Numbered from the stretch's first letter, positions 38,247-48,751 are shown. The stretch is 64,000 bases of DNA from SHZI01 sp963802215 (GCA_963802215.1 CAWDHQ010000001.1:1674001-1738000), one strand, 5' to 3'. Notes: generated from the letters alone by a model not told the origin. A program made the numbers and translations.

Positions 38247-39258
38247 AAAAGGTACCGGACACTTAGTTATTCAGTTTGCTTAGTTATTCGCCGGTTTTGC
38301 GGCTGGGCACCGGAGAGGCCTCGCCCTACTCTCCCCGAACCCAACAGGAGAGGCAAGGATGCCGCGGAAACCTCGCCTGCACGTGCCGGGCGGTGTCTAT
38401 CACGTGATCCACCGCGGGAACCACCGGGAGCCGCTGTTCGGCGCCGACAAGGACCGGGCCTACCTGAACGCGCTGGTGGGCGACGTGGTGGCGCGCTTCG
38501 GTCTGCGGATCTACGCGTACTGCTGGATGACCAATCACCTGCATCTGGCGGTTCGGGTCAGCGAGACCCCGCTGGATAAGCCGATGCAGCGCCTCGCCAT
38601 GCGCTACGCCCTGCACATCCACCGGGACGCGGGCCAGACCGGGCACCTCTTCGAGCGGCGCTACCGGTCGATCCTGGTGGACGCGGACAGCTACCTGCTG
38701 GCGCTGGTCCGGTACATCCACCTGAATCCCGTGGTCGCCGGCATGGTGGCGGATCCGATGGCGTACCGCTGGTCGAGTCACAGGGACTACCTGGGACGGG
38801 CGACGGTGCCGTGGGTCGACGCGGCCTTCGTGCTGGACATGTTCGGGCCGCCGGCGCGGGTCGCCCGGGTCCGGTACGCCCGGTTCATGCGGTCCTGGAC
38901 GGACGAGGACCTGGCGCCGTTCGAGAGGCAGGAGTCGCGGGACACGCGGGCGATGGAGCCTGAGGTTACCGCACGGGCGGCAGTGCCACCGGAACCTGTA
39001 CCGCGGGAAGCCCTGGAGCAGATTGCCGCGCGCCATTGCCACGGCAGCGACGTCAGCCTGGCAGAGCTGGCATCGCCGTCGCGGGAACGGCGCCTGAGTG
39101 GTGTCCGGACGGCGATTGCGCGGGAGGCTCTGGACCGGGACGCGGCGACGCTGGCAGAGGTATCGCGCTTCCTCGGCCGAAGTGCCTCGGCGCTCGCCCA
39201 GGCCCTCGCCCGCGCGCAAACAACTAAGCAAAAATAACTAAGTGTCCGGTACCTTTTT
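38247..39258 (+). mobile_element. RAYT element bordered by family A repeats
   Basis: The left end (38247-38292) carries AAAAGGTACCGGACACTTAG followed by two copies of the CTTAGTTATT word. The right end (about 39215-39258) is its inverted counterpart ending AAGTGTCCGGTACC plus T-run. Between them is a single REP-associated tyrosine transposase gene. Seven related palindromes between 38 and 54.3 kb share these ends, so this locus is the likely source of the dispersed copies. Confidence 0.85.
38359..39237 (+). CDS. REP-associated tyrosine transposase (RAYT, TnpA_REP-like)
   Basis: 292 residues. The Y1 transposase core has GGVYHVIHRGNHREPLFG, IYAYCWMTNHLHLAVRVSE (HxH, His60 and His62), HLFERRYRSILVDADSYLLA (Tyr112) and LVRYIHLNPVVAGMV. 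HUH enzymes cut and join single-stranded DNA at REP hairpins. The C-terminal 100 residues, including SLAELASPSRERRLSGVRTA and REALDRDAATLAEVSRFLGR, resemble the DnaA/HTH-like tail of this family. Intact. Family A repeats flank it on both sides, as in known RAYT-REP pairs. Confidence 0.93.
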   Translation: MPRKPRLHVPGGVYHVIHRGNHREPLFGADKDRAYLNALVGDVVARFGLRIYAYCWMTNHLHLAVRVSETPLDKPMQRLAMRYALHIHRDAGQTGHLFERRYRSILVDADSYLLALVRYIHLNPVVAGMVADPMAYRWSSHRDYLGRATVPWVDAAFVLDMFGPPARVARVRYARFMRSWTDEDLAPFERQESRDTRAMEPEVTARAAVPPEPVPREALEQIAARHCHGSDVSLAELASPSRERRLSGVRTAIAREALDRDAATLAEVSRFLGRSASALAQALARAQTTKQK

Positions 39259-40218
39259 CCCCTCGTTCCCGCGGCGCCAGGTGGCGGGGGGGGCGCCGAA
39301 CTCGCGCTTGAAGGCACGGTTGAAGGCGGCCTCGGACTCGTAGCCGAGGCTCTCCGCGATGCGCGCCACCGGGTCCCGCCCTGTGCGCAGGGCCTGGGCC
39401 GCGAGCGACATCCGCCAGCGGGTCAGGTACTGCATCGGCGGCTCGCCCAGCAGCCGGCCGAAGCGCTCCGCCAGCGCCGACCGGGACAGCGCCGACTCCC
39501 GCGCGAGCTCCTCCACCGTCCAGGGATGCCCGGGACGGCCGTGCATCAGCCCCAGTGCCCGCCCCACGCCCGGATCCCGCAGGCCGGCGAACCAGCCGCC
39601 CTGCCCCGCCGGCAGCGAATCCACGTAGCGCCGCACGGCATCCACGAAGAGCAGCTCCGACAGCCGCGCGACCAGCGTCTCGCCTCCCGGCCGGCCGGCG
39701 CCGCTCTCGGCGGCGCCGAGCTCGAAGCTGCTCACCAGCCAGCGCGTGGCCGGGCCGTCACCCACCGGGATGCGCACCAGCCGCGGCAGCGCGCCGAGCA
39801 GCGGCTGGCACAGCCGCGGGTCGCAGGCCAGGTAGCCGCAGAGGAAACGCGTCCGCTCGCCGCCGCCACCGTAGTTGATGCGCGCCGGCCCGCCATCGCC
39901 GCCGGGCTCCACGAGCAGCTCGGCGCGCACCGGCGCCAGCTGCACGTCGCTGCCCAGCAGGTGCTGGTCGCCCATGGGTATCAGCAGCAGGTCGCCGGGC
40001 CCGAGCTCGACGCTCAGCGAGCCGTCGGGCATCCGCGCCTTGCACCGGCCCTCCACCAGCAGGTGGTAGATGGCCACGTGCTCCGCATTCGGCAGGATGG
40101 CGCGGACGTCCTCCCGCCCGGGCGCCGAGTCGATGCACCAGGGGGCCGTGAAGTCGCCCTGCAGGAAGATCCCCGTCTCGAGGCGCAGGACCTTCAGGAC
40201 TTCGGACAGTGCATCCAT
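39238..40218 (-). CDS. AraC-family transcriptional regulator with cupin domain
   Basis: 326 residues from ATG 40218. An N-terminal Cupin_6-type domain contains LETGIFLQGDFTAPWCIDSA, IYHLLVEGRCKARMPDGSL and LGPGDLLLIPMGDQHLLGS. The C-terminal AraC HTH pair includes WTVEELARESALSRSALAER and DPVARIAESLGYESEAAFNR followed by AFKREFGAPPATWRRG. The last five residues KVPDT and the stop TAG are written by the right end of the RAYT element. Transcribed divergently from the diiron-like gene, which it may control. Confidence 0.9.
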   Translation of the reverse strand: MDALSEVLKVLRLETGIFLQGDFTAPWCIDSAPGREDVRAILPNAEHVAIYHLLVEGRCKARMPDGSLSVELGPGDLLLIPMGDQHLLGSDVQLAPVRAELLVEPGGDGGPARINYGGGGERTRFLCGYLACDPRLCQPLLGALPRLVRIPVGDGPATRWLVSSFELGAAESGAGRPGGETLVARLSELLFVDAVRRYVDSLPAGQGGWFAGLRDPGVGRALGLMHGRPGHPWTVEELARESALSRSALAERFGRLLGEPPMQYLTRWRMSLAAQALRTGRDPVARIAESLGYESEAAFNRAFKREFGAPPATWRRGNEGKKVPDT

Positions 40219-40331
40219 GGGCGCGGGTCTGGAGTTTCGGGCAAAAACCCCGGCGCTTCCGGCAAATTCGGCGGCACCGGTTTGCTCAGGATACACCCCA
40301 TCCAAACGCAACTGCCATGAGGAAACCGACC

Positions 40332-41255
40332 ATGAATGCCCCCGGAATTTCCCGCTACGCGAAGTGCATCGCCGCGTCCCGCCGCATCCGCTGGGAGATC
40401 GACGCGGACGTGATCCGCGGCCGCGACTTCGACTACACCCGCAGCTTTTTGCCGGACGGCCTGTCCTTCGCGGGCCGCCTCCCCTTCCTCGACGAGGCCT
40501 CCCGCCGCTTCTTCAGCCAGGTCCAGGGCCGGACCTACGCCAACATGTTCGGCCTGGTGGAGCGGTTCATCGGCGCGAAGATCATCGAGGTCACCCGGGA
40601 CCACGCCACCGGCGACCAGGTGGCGATGGAGGCGCTGGTGCGCTTCACCGACGAGGAGCTGAAGCACCAGGAGCTCTTCCGCCGGCTCGGCGCGCTGGCG
40701 GCCGCGGGGATGCCCGCCGGCTACCGCTTCGTGCCGGAGCCGAATGCGGTGGCGTCCTTCGTGCTGGGCAAGGGCACCTGGGCCGTGCTCGCGCTCACCT
40801 GCGACATCGAGCTCTTCACCCAGGCCCATTACCGGGCGAGCATCGCGCCGGACTCGGCGATCTGCCCGCTGTGGCGGGACGTGTTCCTCTTCCACTGGAA
40901 GGAGGAGTCCCAGCACGCGATCCTGGACGAGCTGGAGTGGCGGCGGATCGACGCGTCGCTCACGGAGGCGGAGCGCGACCAGGGCGTCACGGAACTGCTC
41001 GAGCTGGTGGCGGGCGTGGACGGCCTGCTGCAGGCCCAGGCGGCGGCCGACACGGCCTACTTCGTGGCCTCTGCCGGCCCGGACTTCAGCGCGCCCCAGG
41101 TCGTGGAGATCGGCGCCACGTTCCTGGCTGCCTACCGCTGGCAGTACATCGAGTCGGGCGTGGGCGACCCGCGCTTCCAGGAAATCCTGGCGGGGATGCT
41201 GACGGCCGCGCAGCTGGCCCGCCTGGTCCAGAACCCCGCCGCCGCGGCCGCGTGA
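40332..41255 (+). CDS. Ferritin-like diiron-type protein
   Basis: 307 residues from ATG 40332 (AGGA 7 bases upstream). Four-helix diiron pattern: ERFIGAKIIE, TDEELKHQELF (Glu109-x-x-His112), CDIELFTQAHY, and WKEESQHAILDELEW (Glu192-x-x-His195, Glu200). Paired E-x-x-H motifs spaced about 83 residues apart fit diiron oxidases or desaturase/AurF-like proteins. The substrate is unknown. The divergent AraC-type gene suggests inducible expression. No export signal. Confidence 0.7.
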   Translation: MNAPGISRYAKCIAASRRIRWEIDADVIRGRDFDYTRSFLPDGLSFAGRLPFLDEASRRFFSQVQGRTYANMFGLVERFIGAKIIEVTRDHATGDQVAMEALVRFTDEELKHQELFRRLGALAAAGMPAGYRFVPEPNAVASFVLGKGTWAVLALTCDIELFTQAHYRASIAPDSAICPLWRDVFLFHWKEESQHAILDELEWRRIDASLTEAERDQGVTELLELVAGVDGLLQAQAAADTAYFVASAGPDFSAPQVVEIGATFLAAYRWQYIESGVGDPRFQEILAGMLTAAQLARLVQNPAAAAA

Positions 41256-41263
41256 CCCCCGAG

Positions 41264-41301
41264 AAGGTACCGGACACTTAGTTATTTTTGTTTAGTTATT
41301 T
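41264..41301. repeat. Single family A repeat
   Basis: One half-unit: AAGGTACCGGACACTTAG followed by GTTATTTTTG and TTAGTTATT, without the inverted partner. It starts 9 bases after the stop of the diiron-like gene. Confidence 0.85.
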
Positions 41302-41342
41302 GGATGAGAGCACCGGACACCGGTCAGCGACGGAGCACCGCC

Positions 41343-42845
41343 ATGGGCAACCGACACCACAGCATCCTGGAGACCATCGGCCGCACGCCGGTGGTCCGCC
41401 TCGCCCGCCTCGCGCCGCCCCACGTGAACCTGTACGTGAAGGTCGAGGCCCGGAACCCGATGGGCTCCGTGAAGGACCGCCTGGCCCTCGGCATCATCGA
41501 GGACGCCGAGCGCCGGGGCACGCTGAAGGCCGGCCAGACCGTGGTCGAGGCGTCCAGCGGCAACACCGGCATCGCGCTCGCGATGGTCTGCGCCCGCAAG
41601 GGCTACCCGCTCGTCGTGGTGATGGCGGAGAACTTCAGCGTCGAGCGGCGGCGGCTGATGCGCTTCCTCGGCGCGCGGGTGGTCCTGACCCCCGCCGCGG
41701 ACAAGGGCTCCGGCATGATGCGCAAGGCCGCCGAGCTGGCGGAGAAGCACGGCTGGTTCCTGGCCCGCCAGTTCGAGAACCCGGCCAACGCGGAGATGCA
41801 CGCGCGCACCACGGCGCCGGAGATCCTGGCCGACTTTGATGACATCCCCCTGGACTACTTCGTCGCCGGCTGCGGCACGGGCGGCACCGTGAAGGGCGTC
41901 GCGCAGGTGCTGCGCCGGGAGCGGCCGGGGACACGCATCATCATCTGCGAGCCGGACAACTCGCCGATGCTCGCGAGCGGCCTGCCCCAGCCCCGGGACG
42001 CGGACGGCCAGCCGGCCGGCAGCCACCCCGCCTTCCGGCCCCACCCGATGCAGGGCTGGAGCCCGGACGTGGTGGCGGCGATCACCGAGTCGGCGTTCAC
42101 CGCCGGCCTGGTGGACCAGGTGGTGCCGGTCAATGGCGCCGATGCCCTGCGCTGCTCGCGGGAGCTCGCGCAGAAGGAAGGCATCTTCACCGGCATCACC
42201 GGGGGCGCGACGCTGGCCGGGGCGCTGCAGGTGGCGGCCACCGCGCCGGCGGGGGCGAACCTGCTCTGCCTGCTGCCGGACACGGGTGAGCGGTACCTGA
42301 GTACACCGCTGTTTGCGGATGTCCCGGCGGAGATGGATGCGGAGGAGTTGGCCATCGCCCGGTCGACGCCTGGCGCCCGGTTCGACGCGCCGTCCGGGCC
42401 GACGGCTGCGCCGGCACCGCCACCGGCCGTGGCGCCGCCCGCGGTGGAGCCAGCCGCGGTGGCGTTCGTCGAGCAGGTCGTCCAGGACCGGGAGCGCCCC
42501 GTCGTCATGTTCGCGCTGGAGTGGTGCGAGTTCTGCTGGTCGCTGCGGCGGCTGTTTGCGGCTTACGGGGTGCCCTATCGCTCGGTGGACCTGGACTCGG
42601 CGGCGTACCGGGCCGGCGAGCGCGGGGGAAAGATCCGCGCGGCGCTGTCGGCCCGGACGGGCATGCCGACGATCCCCCAGGTGTTCGTCGGCGGCGAGCT
42701 GGTGGGCGGCTGCACGGACGTGATCGACGCCGTCCGGGCCGGGACCTTCCAGGCCCGGCTGCGGGACCTGGGCGTGGCCATCAGCGTCCCCGACGACAGG
42801 GACCCGGCGGCCTTCCTGCCGGGCTGGATTCACCCGCGCATGTAG
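41343..42845 (+). CDS. Cysteine synthase-like enzyme fused to glutaredoxin
   Basis: 500 residues from ATG 41343. Residues 1-330 are a PLP-dependent cysteine synthase: NPMGSVKDRL (Lys44), EASSGNTGIAL (substrate loop), AGCGTGGTVKGVAQVL (phosphate-binding) and DTGERYLSTPLF. A Pro/Ala-rich linker (about 345-372) leads to a glutaredoxin domain with WCEFCWS (395-398), TIPQVFVGGELVGG and GCTDVIDAVRAG. Such fusions are known in proteobacteria and probably couple cysteine production or persulfide handling to thiol redox control. Family A repeats flank both ends. Confidence 0.92.
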   Translation: MGNRHHSILETIGRTPVVRLARLAPPHVNLYVKVEARNPMGSVKDRLALGIIEDAERRGTLKAGQTVVEASSGNTGIALAMVCARKGYPLVVVMAENFSVERRRLMRFLGARVVLTPAADKGSGMMRKAAELAEKHGWFLARQFENPANAEMHARTTAPEILADFDDIPLDYFVAGCGTGGTVKGVAQVLRRERPGTRIIICEPDNSPMLASGLPQPRDADGQPAGSHPAFRPHPMQGWSPDVVAAITESAFTAGLVDQVVPVNGADALRCSRELAQKEGIFTGITGGATLAGALQVAATAPAGANLLCLLPDTGERYLSTPLFADVPAEMDAEELAIARSTPGARFDAPSGPTAAPAPPPAVAPPAVEPAAVAFVEQVVQDRERPVVMFALEWCEFCWSLRRLFAAYGVPYRSVDLDSAAYRAGERGGKIRAALSARTGMPTIPQVFVGGELVGGCTDVIDAVRAGTFQARLRDLGVAISVPDDRDPAAFLPGWIHPRM

Positions 42846-42847
42846 GG

Positions 42848-43000
42848 AAAAGGTACCGGACACTTAGTTATTGGTTTCGCTTAGTTATTGGGTGCAGCGC
42901 CCCGGCACTGGCACAATCGCTGCCCTACCCCAACGCCCTGGCTCGCTCGGCCGGGCGAACAACTAAGCGAAACCAATAACTAAGTGTCCGGTACCTTTTT
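42848..43000. repeat. Family A REPIN-like pair upstream of mutS
   Basis: A left unit (42848-42889) and an inverted right unit (about 42958-43000) are separated by 68 bases of unrelated sequence. The right unit's AAGTGTCCGGTACC contains the GTG that reads into mutS. Confidence 0.88.
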
Positions 43001-45566
43001 GGAACAAGAACAGCACACACCGGTAATGCAGCAGTATCTCCGCATCAAGGCGGAGAACCCGGAGCTGCTGCTGTTCTACCGGATGGGGGACTTCTACGAG
43101 CTGTTCTACGACGACGCCCGGAAGGCCGCGAAGCTCCTCGACATCACGCTGACCGCCCGCGGCAAATCCGCCGGCCAGAGCATCCCGATGGCCGGAGTGC
43201 CCTACCACGCGGCCGAGCAGTACCTGGCACGGCTCGTCCGGGCCGGCGTGTCCGTGGCGCTCTGCGAGCAGATCGGCGACCCGGCCACGTCCAAGGGGCC
43301 GGTCGAGCGCAAGGTGGTCCGGGTCATCACGCCAGGCACGCTCACCGACGACGCGCTCCTCGACGCCCGCCGCGACAACCTGGTCGCCGCCGTCTGCAAG
43401 GGCAGCGACGCCTTCGGCCTCGCCTGGCTCGACCTCTCCGCCGGCCGCTTCTGCCTCACCGAGATCGCCACCGGCACCGACCTGCAGGCCGAGCTGGCCC
43501 GCCTCGGCATCGCCGAGCTCCTGGTGGAAGACGGCATGACCGCCCCCTCCGTGGAAGACACCGTCGCCCGGCACCTCATGCCGCCCTGGCACTTCGACGC
43601 CGGGACCGCCACCCGTCTTCTCAGCACCCAGTTCGGGACCCAGGACCTGCAGGGCTTCGGCGTCGCCGACCTGACCGACGGCATCCGCGCCGCCGGCGCG
43701 CTCCTGCAGTACGTGCGCGACACGCAGAAAAGCGCCCTGCCCCACGTCCGCAGCATCGTGGCGGAGCGCCACTCCGACGCGCTGCAGGTGGACGCCGCGA
43801 GCCGCCGCAATCTCGAACTCGAGTCGAGCCTGGCCGGCAACACCGGGGCGAGCCTCGCCGGAGTCCTCGACCATTGCGCCACCACCATGGGCAGCCGCCT
43901 GCTCCGCCGCTGGCTCAACCGGCCACTGCGCGACCAGGCCCTGCTCCGCCAGCGCTACCACGCGCTGGACAGCCTGCGCGGCGCGCAGGACGACACGCTG
44001 AAGGACCTGCTCGCGGACATCGGCGACCTGGAGCGCATCCTGTCCCGGATCGCGCTCGGCTCGGCCCGGCCCCGGGACCTCGCCCAGTTGCGCACGGCCA
44101 CCGGCCTGGTGCCGGAGATCGACGCGCAGCTCAGGATCCACGACTCCCCGCTCCTCGCGACGCTCCGCGCGCGCCTGGGCGATCACGCCGCCACTCATGC
44201 ACTGCTGAAGCGCGCGATCGTCGGGCAGCCCCCACAGCTGATCCGCGACGGCGGGGTCCTCGCCACCGGCTACGACGCAACGCTCGACGAGCTGCGCGAC
44301 ATCAGCGAGAACGCCGACCGCTACCTGACCGATCTCGAGGCGCGGGAACGCGCGCGCACGGGCCTCCCCTCGCTGAAGGTCGGCTACAACCGGGTGCACG
44401 GCTACTACATCGAGCTCTCCCGGGGCCAGGCGGCCCAGGCGCCGGAGGATTACCAGCGCCGCCAGACGCTGAAAGGCGCCGAGCGTTACGTCACGCCGGA
44501 GCTGAAGGACTTCGAGGGCAAGGTGCTGTCGGCCCGGGACCGGTCGCTGGCGCGGGAGAAGGAGCTGTACAACGAGCTGCTGGCCATGCTGGCGGACGGG
44601 CTCGGGCCGCTGCGGGAGCTGGCGGCGTCGCTCGCGGAGCTGGACGTGCTGGTGAACCTGGCGGAGCGGTCGCGGGCACTGAACTACTGCAGGCCCGAGC
44701 TTGAGGACGAGCCTGGCATCCGCATCCGCGGCGGGCGGCACCCGGTGGTCGAGCGGCTGATCGACGCGCCCTTCGTGGCGAACGACCTGGACTTGTCCGA
44801 GGACCGGCGGCTGCTCGTCATCACCGGCCCGAACATGGGCGGCAAGTCCACCTACATGCGGCAGGCGGCACTGATCGCCCTGCTCGCCCACATCGGCTCC
44901 TTCGTGCCGGCCGACAGCGCATCCTTCGGCCCGCTGGACCGGATCTTCACGCGCATCGGCGCGGCGGACGACCTGGCGGGCGGGCGCTCCACCTTCATGG
45001 TGGAGATGACGGAGACGGCGAACATCCTGCACAACGCGACGGACCGGAGCCTGGTGCTCATGGACGAGATCGGGCGCGGCACGAGCACCTTCGACGGCCT
45101 GTCGCTGGCGTGGGCGGCGGCCCATCACATCGGCGAGCAGGTGCGCGCGTTCACGCTGTTCGCGACCCACTACTTCGAGCTGACGGCGCTGGCGACGGAA
45201 TTGCCGGCCTGCGCGAACGTGCACCTGGACGCGACGGAGCACGGCGACCGGCTGGTCTTCCTGCACGCCGTGAAGGACGGGCCGGCGAACCGAAGTTACG
45301 GGCTGCAGGTCGCGCAGCTGGCGGGCGTGCCCGCGGCCGTCATCCAGCGGGCGCGGCGCTTCCTGCACCAGCTGGAAAACGATTCGGCCGCCCATCGCGA
45401 CGCCCGGGCGCCCCAGCAGGAGCTCGCCCTCGGCCCGCCACCGGAACCGGATGCCGTCCACGAGCTGCTCGACGCCCTCGACCCGGACACGCTGTCGCCG
45501 AAGCAGGCACTGGACGCCCTCTATGCCCTGAAGCGGGCAAAGGGGGAAAAGGTACCGGACACTTAG
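42984..45566 (+). CDS. mutS: DNA mismatch repair protein MutS, ends and start inside repeats
   Basis: 860 residues. HTPVMQQYLRIKAENPELLL and FYRMGDFYELFYDDA (mismatch-binding Phe-x-Glu) are followed by GPNMGGKSTYMRQ (Walker A), LMDEIGRGTSTFDGLSLAWA (Walker B) and FATHYFELTAL. Homology with E. coli MutS starts before HTPVMQQY, so translation must begin at GTG 42984 (reading MSGTF, inside the family A repeat) or TTG 42999 at its edge; ATG 43026 would drop conserved residues. The C-terminus ends GEKVPDT-stop, written by another family A repeat. MutS recognises mismatches and recruits MutL. Confidence 0.97.
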   Translation: MSGTFLEQEQHTPVMQQYLRIKAENPELLLFYRMGDFYELFYDDARKAAKLLDITLTARGKSAGQSIPMAGVPYHAAEQYLARLVRAGVSVALCEQIGDPATSKGPVERKVVRVITPGTLTDDALLDARRDNLVAAVCKGSDAFGLAWLDLSAGRFCLTEIATGTDLQAELARLGIAELLVEDGMTAPSVEDTVARHLMPPWHFDAGTATRLLSTQFGTQDLQGFGVADLTDGIRAAGALLQYVRDTQKSALPHVRSIVAERHSDALQVDAASRRNLELESSLAGNTGASLAGVLDHCATTMGSRLLRRWLNRPLRDQALLRQRYHALDSLRGAQDDTLKDLLADIGDLERILSRIALGSARPRDLAQLRTATGLVPEIDAQLRIHDSPLLATLRARLGDHAATHALLKRAIVGQPPQLIRDGGVLATGYDATLDELRDISENADRYLTDLEARERARTGLPSLKVGYNRVHGYYIELSRGQAAQAPEDYQRRQTLKGAERYVTPELKDFEGKVLSARDRSLAREKELYNELLAMLADGLGPLRELAASLAELDVLVNLAERSRALNYCRPELEDEPGIRIRGGRHPVVERLIDAPFVANDLDLSEDRRLLVITGPNMGGKSTYMRQAALIALLAHIGSFVPADSASFGPLDRIFTRIGAADDLAGGRSTFMVEMTETANILHNATDRSLVLMDEIGRGTSTFDGLSLAWAAAHHIGEQVRAFTLFATHYFELTALATELPACANVHLDATEHGDRLVFLHAVKDGPANRSYGLQVAQLAGVPAAVIQRARRFLHQLENDSAAHRDARAPQQELALGPPPEPDAVHELLDALDPDTLSPKQALDALYALKRAKGEKVPDT

Positions 45567-45652
45567 TTATTTGGTGCTTAGTTATTGCCCGGCTCGCCGT
45601 CGCGAGCCAGGCAATAACTAAGCACCAAATAACTAAGTGTCCGGTACCTTTT
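45547..45652. repeat. Family A palindrome shared by two gene ends
   Basis: About 106 bp. Left AAAAGGTACCGGACACTTAG and right CTAAGTGTCCGGTACCTTTT are exact inverted copies, with arms continuing through TTATTGCCCGGCTCG. It writes the stop codon of mutS on the plus strand and of the lipase-like gene on the minus strand. A bidirectional terminator role is plausible. Confidence 0.92.
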
Positions 45653-46319
45653 CCGCGCTCTTGTAGGCAGCGGACTGGCGGTTGAACATGCCGTGGCGCA
45701 GGAAGAAGGCGGTCTGGTTGGCAATCTCCGGCGACACGAGGAAGCCGGTGTGGGTCACCGGGTACGAGATGTGGTCCCTGAGCCAGGGCATCTTCGTCTC
45801 GAACTCCGCGATCGTGCCGTCGTTCGGCTCCGGCAGGATGCCGAGCATCATCCCCGCGCCCACGCTGGTGGTGCCGGCAATGGAACCCACCTCCCGGTCA
45901 GGCTTGAAGTCGTCGCTCAGCACACGGCCCACCAGCCCCTCGCGGCCGGTAGGGCCCAGGATCGCCGCGCCGAGTTCGCCGAACTGGGAGAGTCTCTCCG
46001 CCGCCATGCTGCCCCGGAGCGGCGAGCCGAGGCACACCACACGCCCCGGCTTGGACAGCGGCCGCCGCTGCAGGGCGACCAGGGCCATCACACCGCCGGT
46101 GCTGTGCCCCACGATGTGGATGCGGGGCGACCCGATCTGGTCCAGTGCATTCCGCAGCCGGTCCGCGTTGTTGGTGAAGCCGGCCTCGAAGGTGCCGTAC
46201 TGGAACAGCACTGTCGGGTAGCCGTGCTCGTCCGACAGCCGGTGCCGGAGCAGGCCGGCCTCGGCGCCGTTCATCCACAGGCCGTGGACAACGACGACGG
46301 TTTCCTCGGGAACGCTCAT
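45633..46319 (-). CDS. Alpha/beta hydrolase, lipase-like
   Basis: 228 residues. VVVVHGLWMNGAEAGLLRHR (oxyanion HG), HIVGHSTGGVMALVALQR (GxSxG nucleophile), CLGSPLRGSMAAERL and PVTHTGFLVSPEIANQ (catalytic His) give the alpha/beta-hydrolase order of PGAP1/lipase-class enzymes. No signal peptide. Substrate unknown. The last residues KVPDT and the stop are encoded by a family A repeat. A family B pair lies just upstream. Confidence 0.85.
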   Translation of the reverse strand: MSVPEETVVVVHGLWMNGAEAGLLRHRLSDEHGYPTVLFQYGTFEAGFTNNADRLRNALDQIGSPRIHIVGHSTGGVMALVALQRRPLSKPGRVVCLGSPLRGSMAAERLSQFGELGAAILGPTGREGLVGRVLSDDFKPDREVGSIAGTTSVGAGMMLGILPEPNDGTIAEFETKMPWLRDHISYPVTHTGFLVSPEIANQTAFFLRHGMFNRQSAAYKSAEKVPDT

Positions 46320-46331
46320 GCCAGGAACTCT

Positions 46332-46384
46332 GTAGGAGCGCCTTCAGGCGCGACGGCTGATCATGGTCGCGGCTGAAGCCGCTC

Positions 46385-46388
<4 letters not shown>
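46332..46388. repeat. Family B inverted pair between lipase-like gene and aspS
   Basis: GTAGGAGCGCCTTCAGGCGC form at 46332-46354 and an inverted GCGGCTGAAGCCGCTCCTAC form at 46366-46388. The two stems differ by a swapped base pair yet each is self-complementary. The TAG in the right end is the aspS stop codon. Confidence 0.9.
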
Positions 46389-48151
<1,763 letters not shown>

Positions 48152-48176
48152 GGGTTGTGTATCCGGGGAAAAGTAT

Positions 48177-48197
48177 CGCGCCGGTCGGCGCTCCTAC
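48177..48197. repeat. Variant family B half-copy
   Basis: CGCCGGTCGGCGCTCCTAC shares the outer GCTCCTAC end of family B but has a GGTC loop; the same variant occurs at the sucC end. Lies between aspS and fmdB. Confidence 0.65.
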
Positions 48198-48218
48198 AGG
48201 CGCTTCCTGTGGAAAATG

Positions 48219-48599
48219 CTAGTGCTTGTGGCCGCCCGGGCCATGGCTGTGCGTGTGACCGCCGTGGCTGTGGGAATGGCCGCAGGACGAGTCGTGGGTG
48301 TGGGCGGGACCACTGTCCAGGTTGTGGCCCTTCTTGTCGCCCGGCTTGTCGCCCGGCTTGTCGTCCGACTTGTCGTGCGACTTGGCGGCAGCCTTGTCGC
48401 CGTCCTTCTTGGCGGACTTGTCCTTGAAGTCGGTCTTGTACCAGCCGCTGCCCTTCAGATGGAAATTCGGCGCGGCCATCTGCTTCTTCAGCTTGAGCTT
48501 GCCGCACTTGGGGCATTTGCGGAGGGCGCCCTCGCCAACCTTCTGCAGGACGTCGAAGGTATGGCCGCAGGCTTCACACTGGTAGTCAAAAATCGGCAT
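48219..48599 (-). CDS. FmdB-family zinc ribbon protein
   Basis: 126 residues. The N-terminus MPIFDYQCEACGHTFDVLQK and KCPKCGKLKLKKQ carries the CxxC...CxxC zinc ribbon of FmdB. The tail is long, first Lys/Asp-rich and then His/Gly/Ser-rich (HTHDSSCGHSHSHGGHTHSH), which could bind metal ions. FmdB-like genes commonly lie directly upstream of aspS. Function uncertain, possibly regulatory. Confidence 0.88.
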   Translation of the reverse strand: MPIFDYQCEACGHTFDVLQKVGEGALRKCPKCGKLKLKKQMAAPNFHLKGSGWYKTDFKDKSAKKDGDKAAAKSHDKSDDKPGDKPGDKKGHNLDSGPAHTHDSSCGHSHSHGGHTHSHGPGGHKH

Positions 48600-48634
48600 G
48601 GCTTGACCTCTGGGTTGGCCGGGAATTCTACCGG

Positions 48635-48750
48635 AAAGGTACCGGACACTTAGTTATTTTTGCCGTAGGAGCGGCTTCAGCCGCGACACCCGTCCCGGTC
48701 GCGGCTGAAGCCGCTCCTACGGCAAAAATAACTAAGTGTCCGGTACCTTT
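48635..48750. repeat. Composite palindrome: family B nested inside family A
   Basis: Arms of 53 bases are exact reverse complements around a 10-base centre. The outer 30 bases are family A (AAAGGTACCGGACACTTAG and beyond). The inner part (48665-48720) is a complete family B pair (GTAGGAGCGGCTTCAGCCGC). It ends 2 bases from the clpB stop. Confidence 0.92.
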
Positions 48751-48751
48751 C

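Noticed and set aside
40209..40331. Longer N-terminus for the diiron-like protein
   Set aside because: It would run through the divergent promoter region with the AraC-type gene; AGGA is well placed for ATG 40332.
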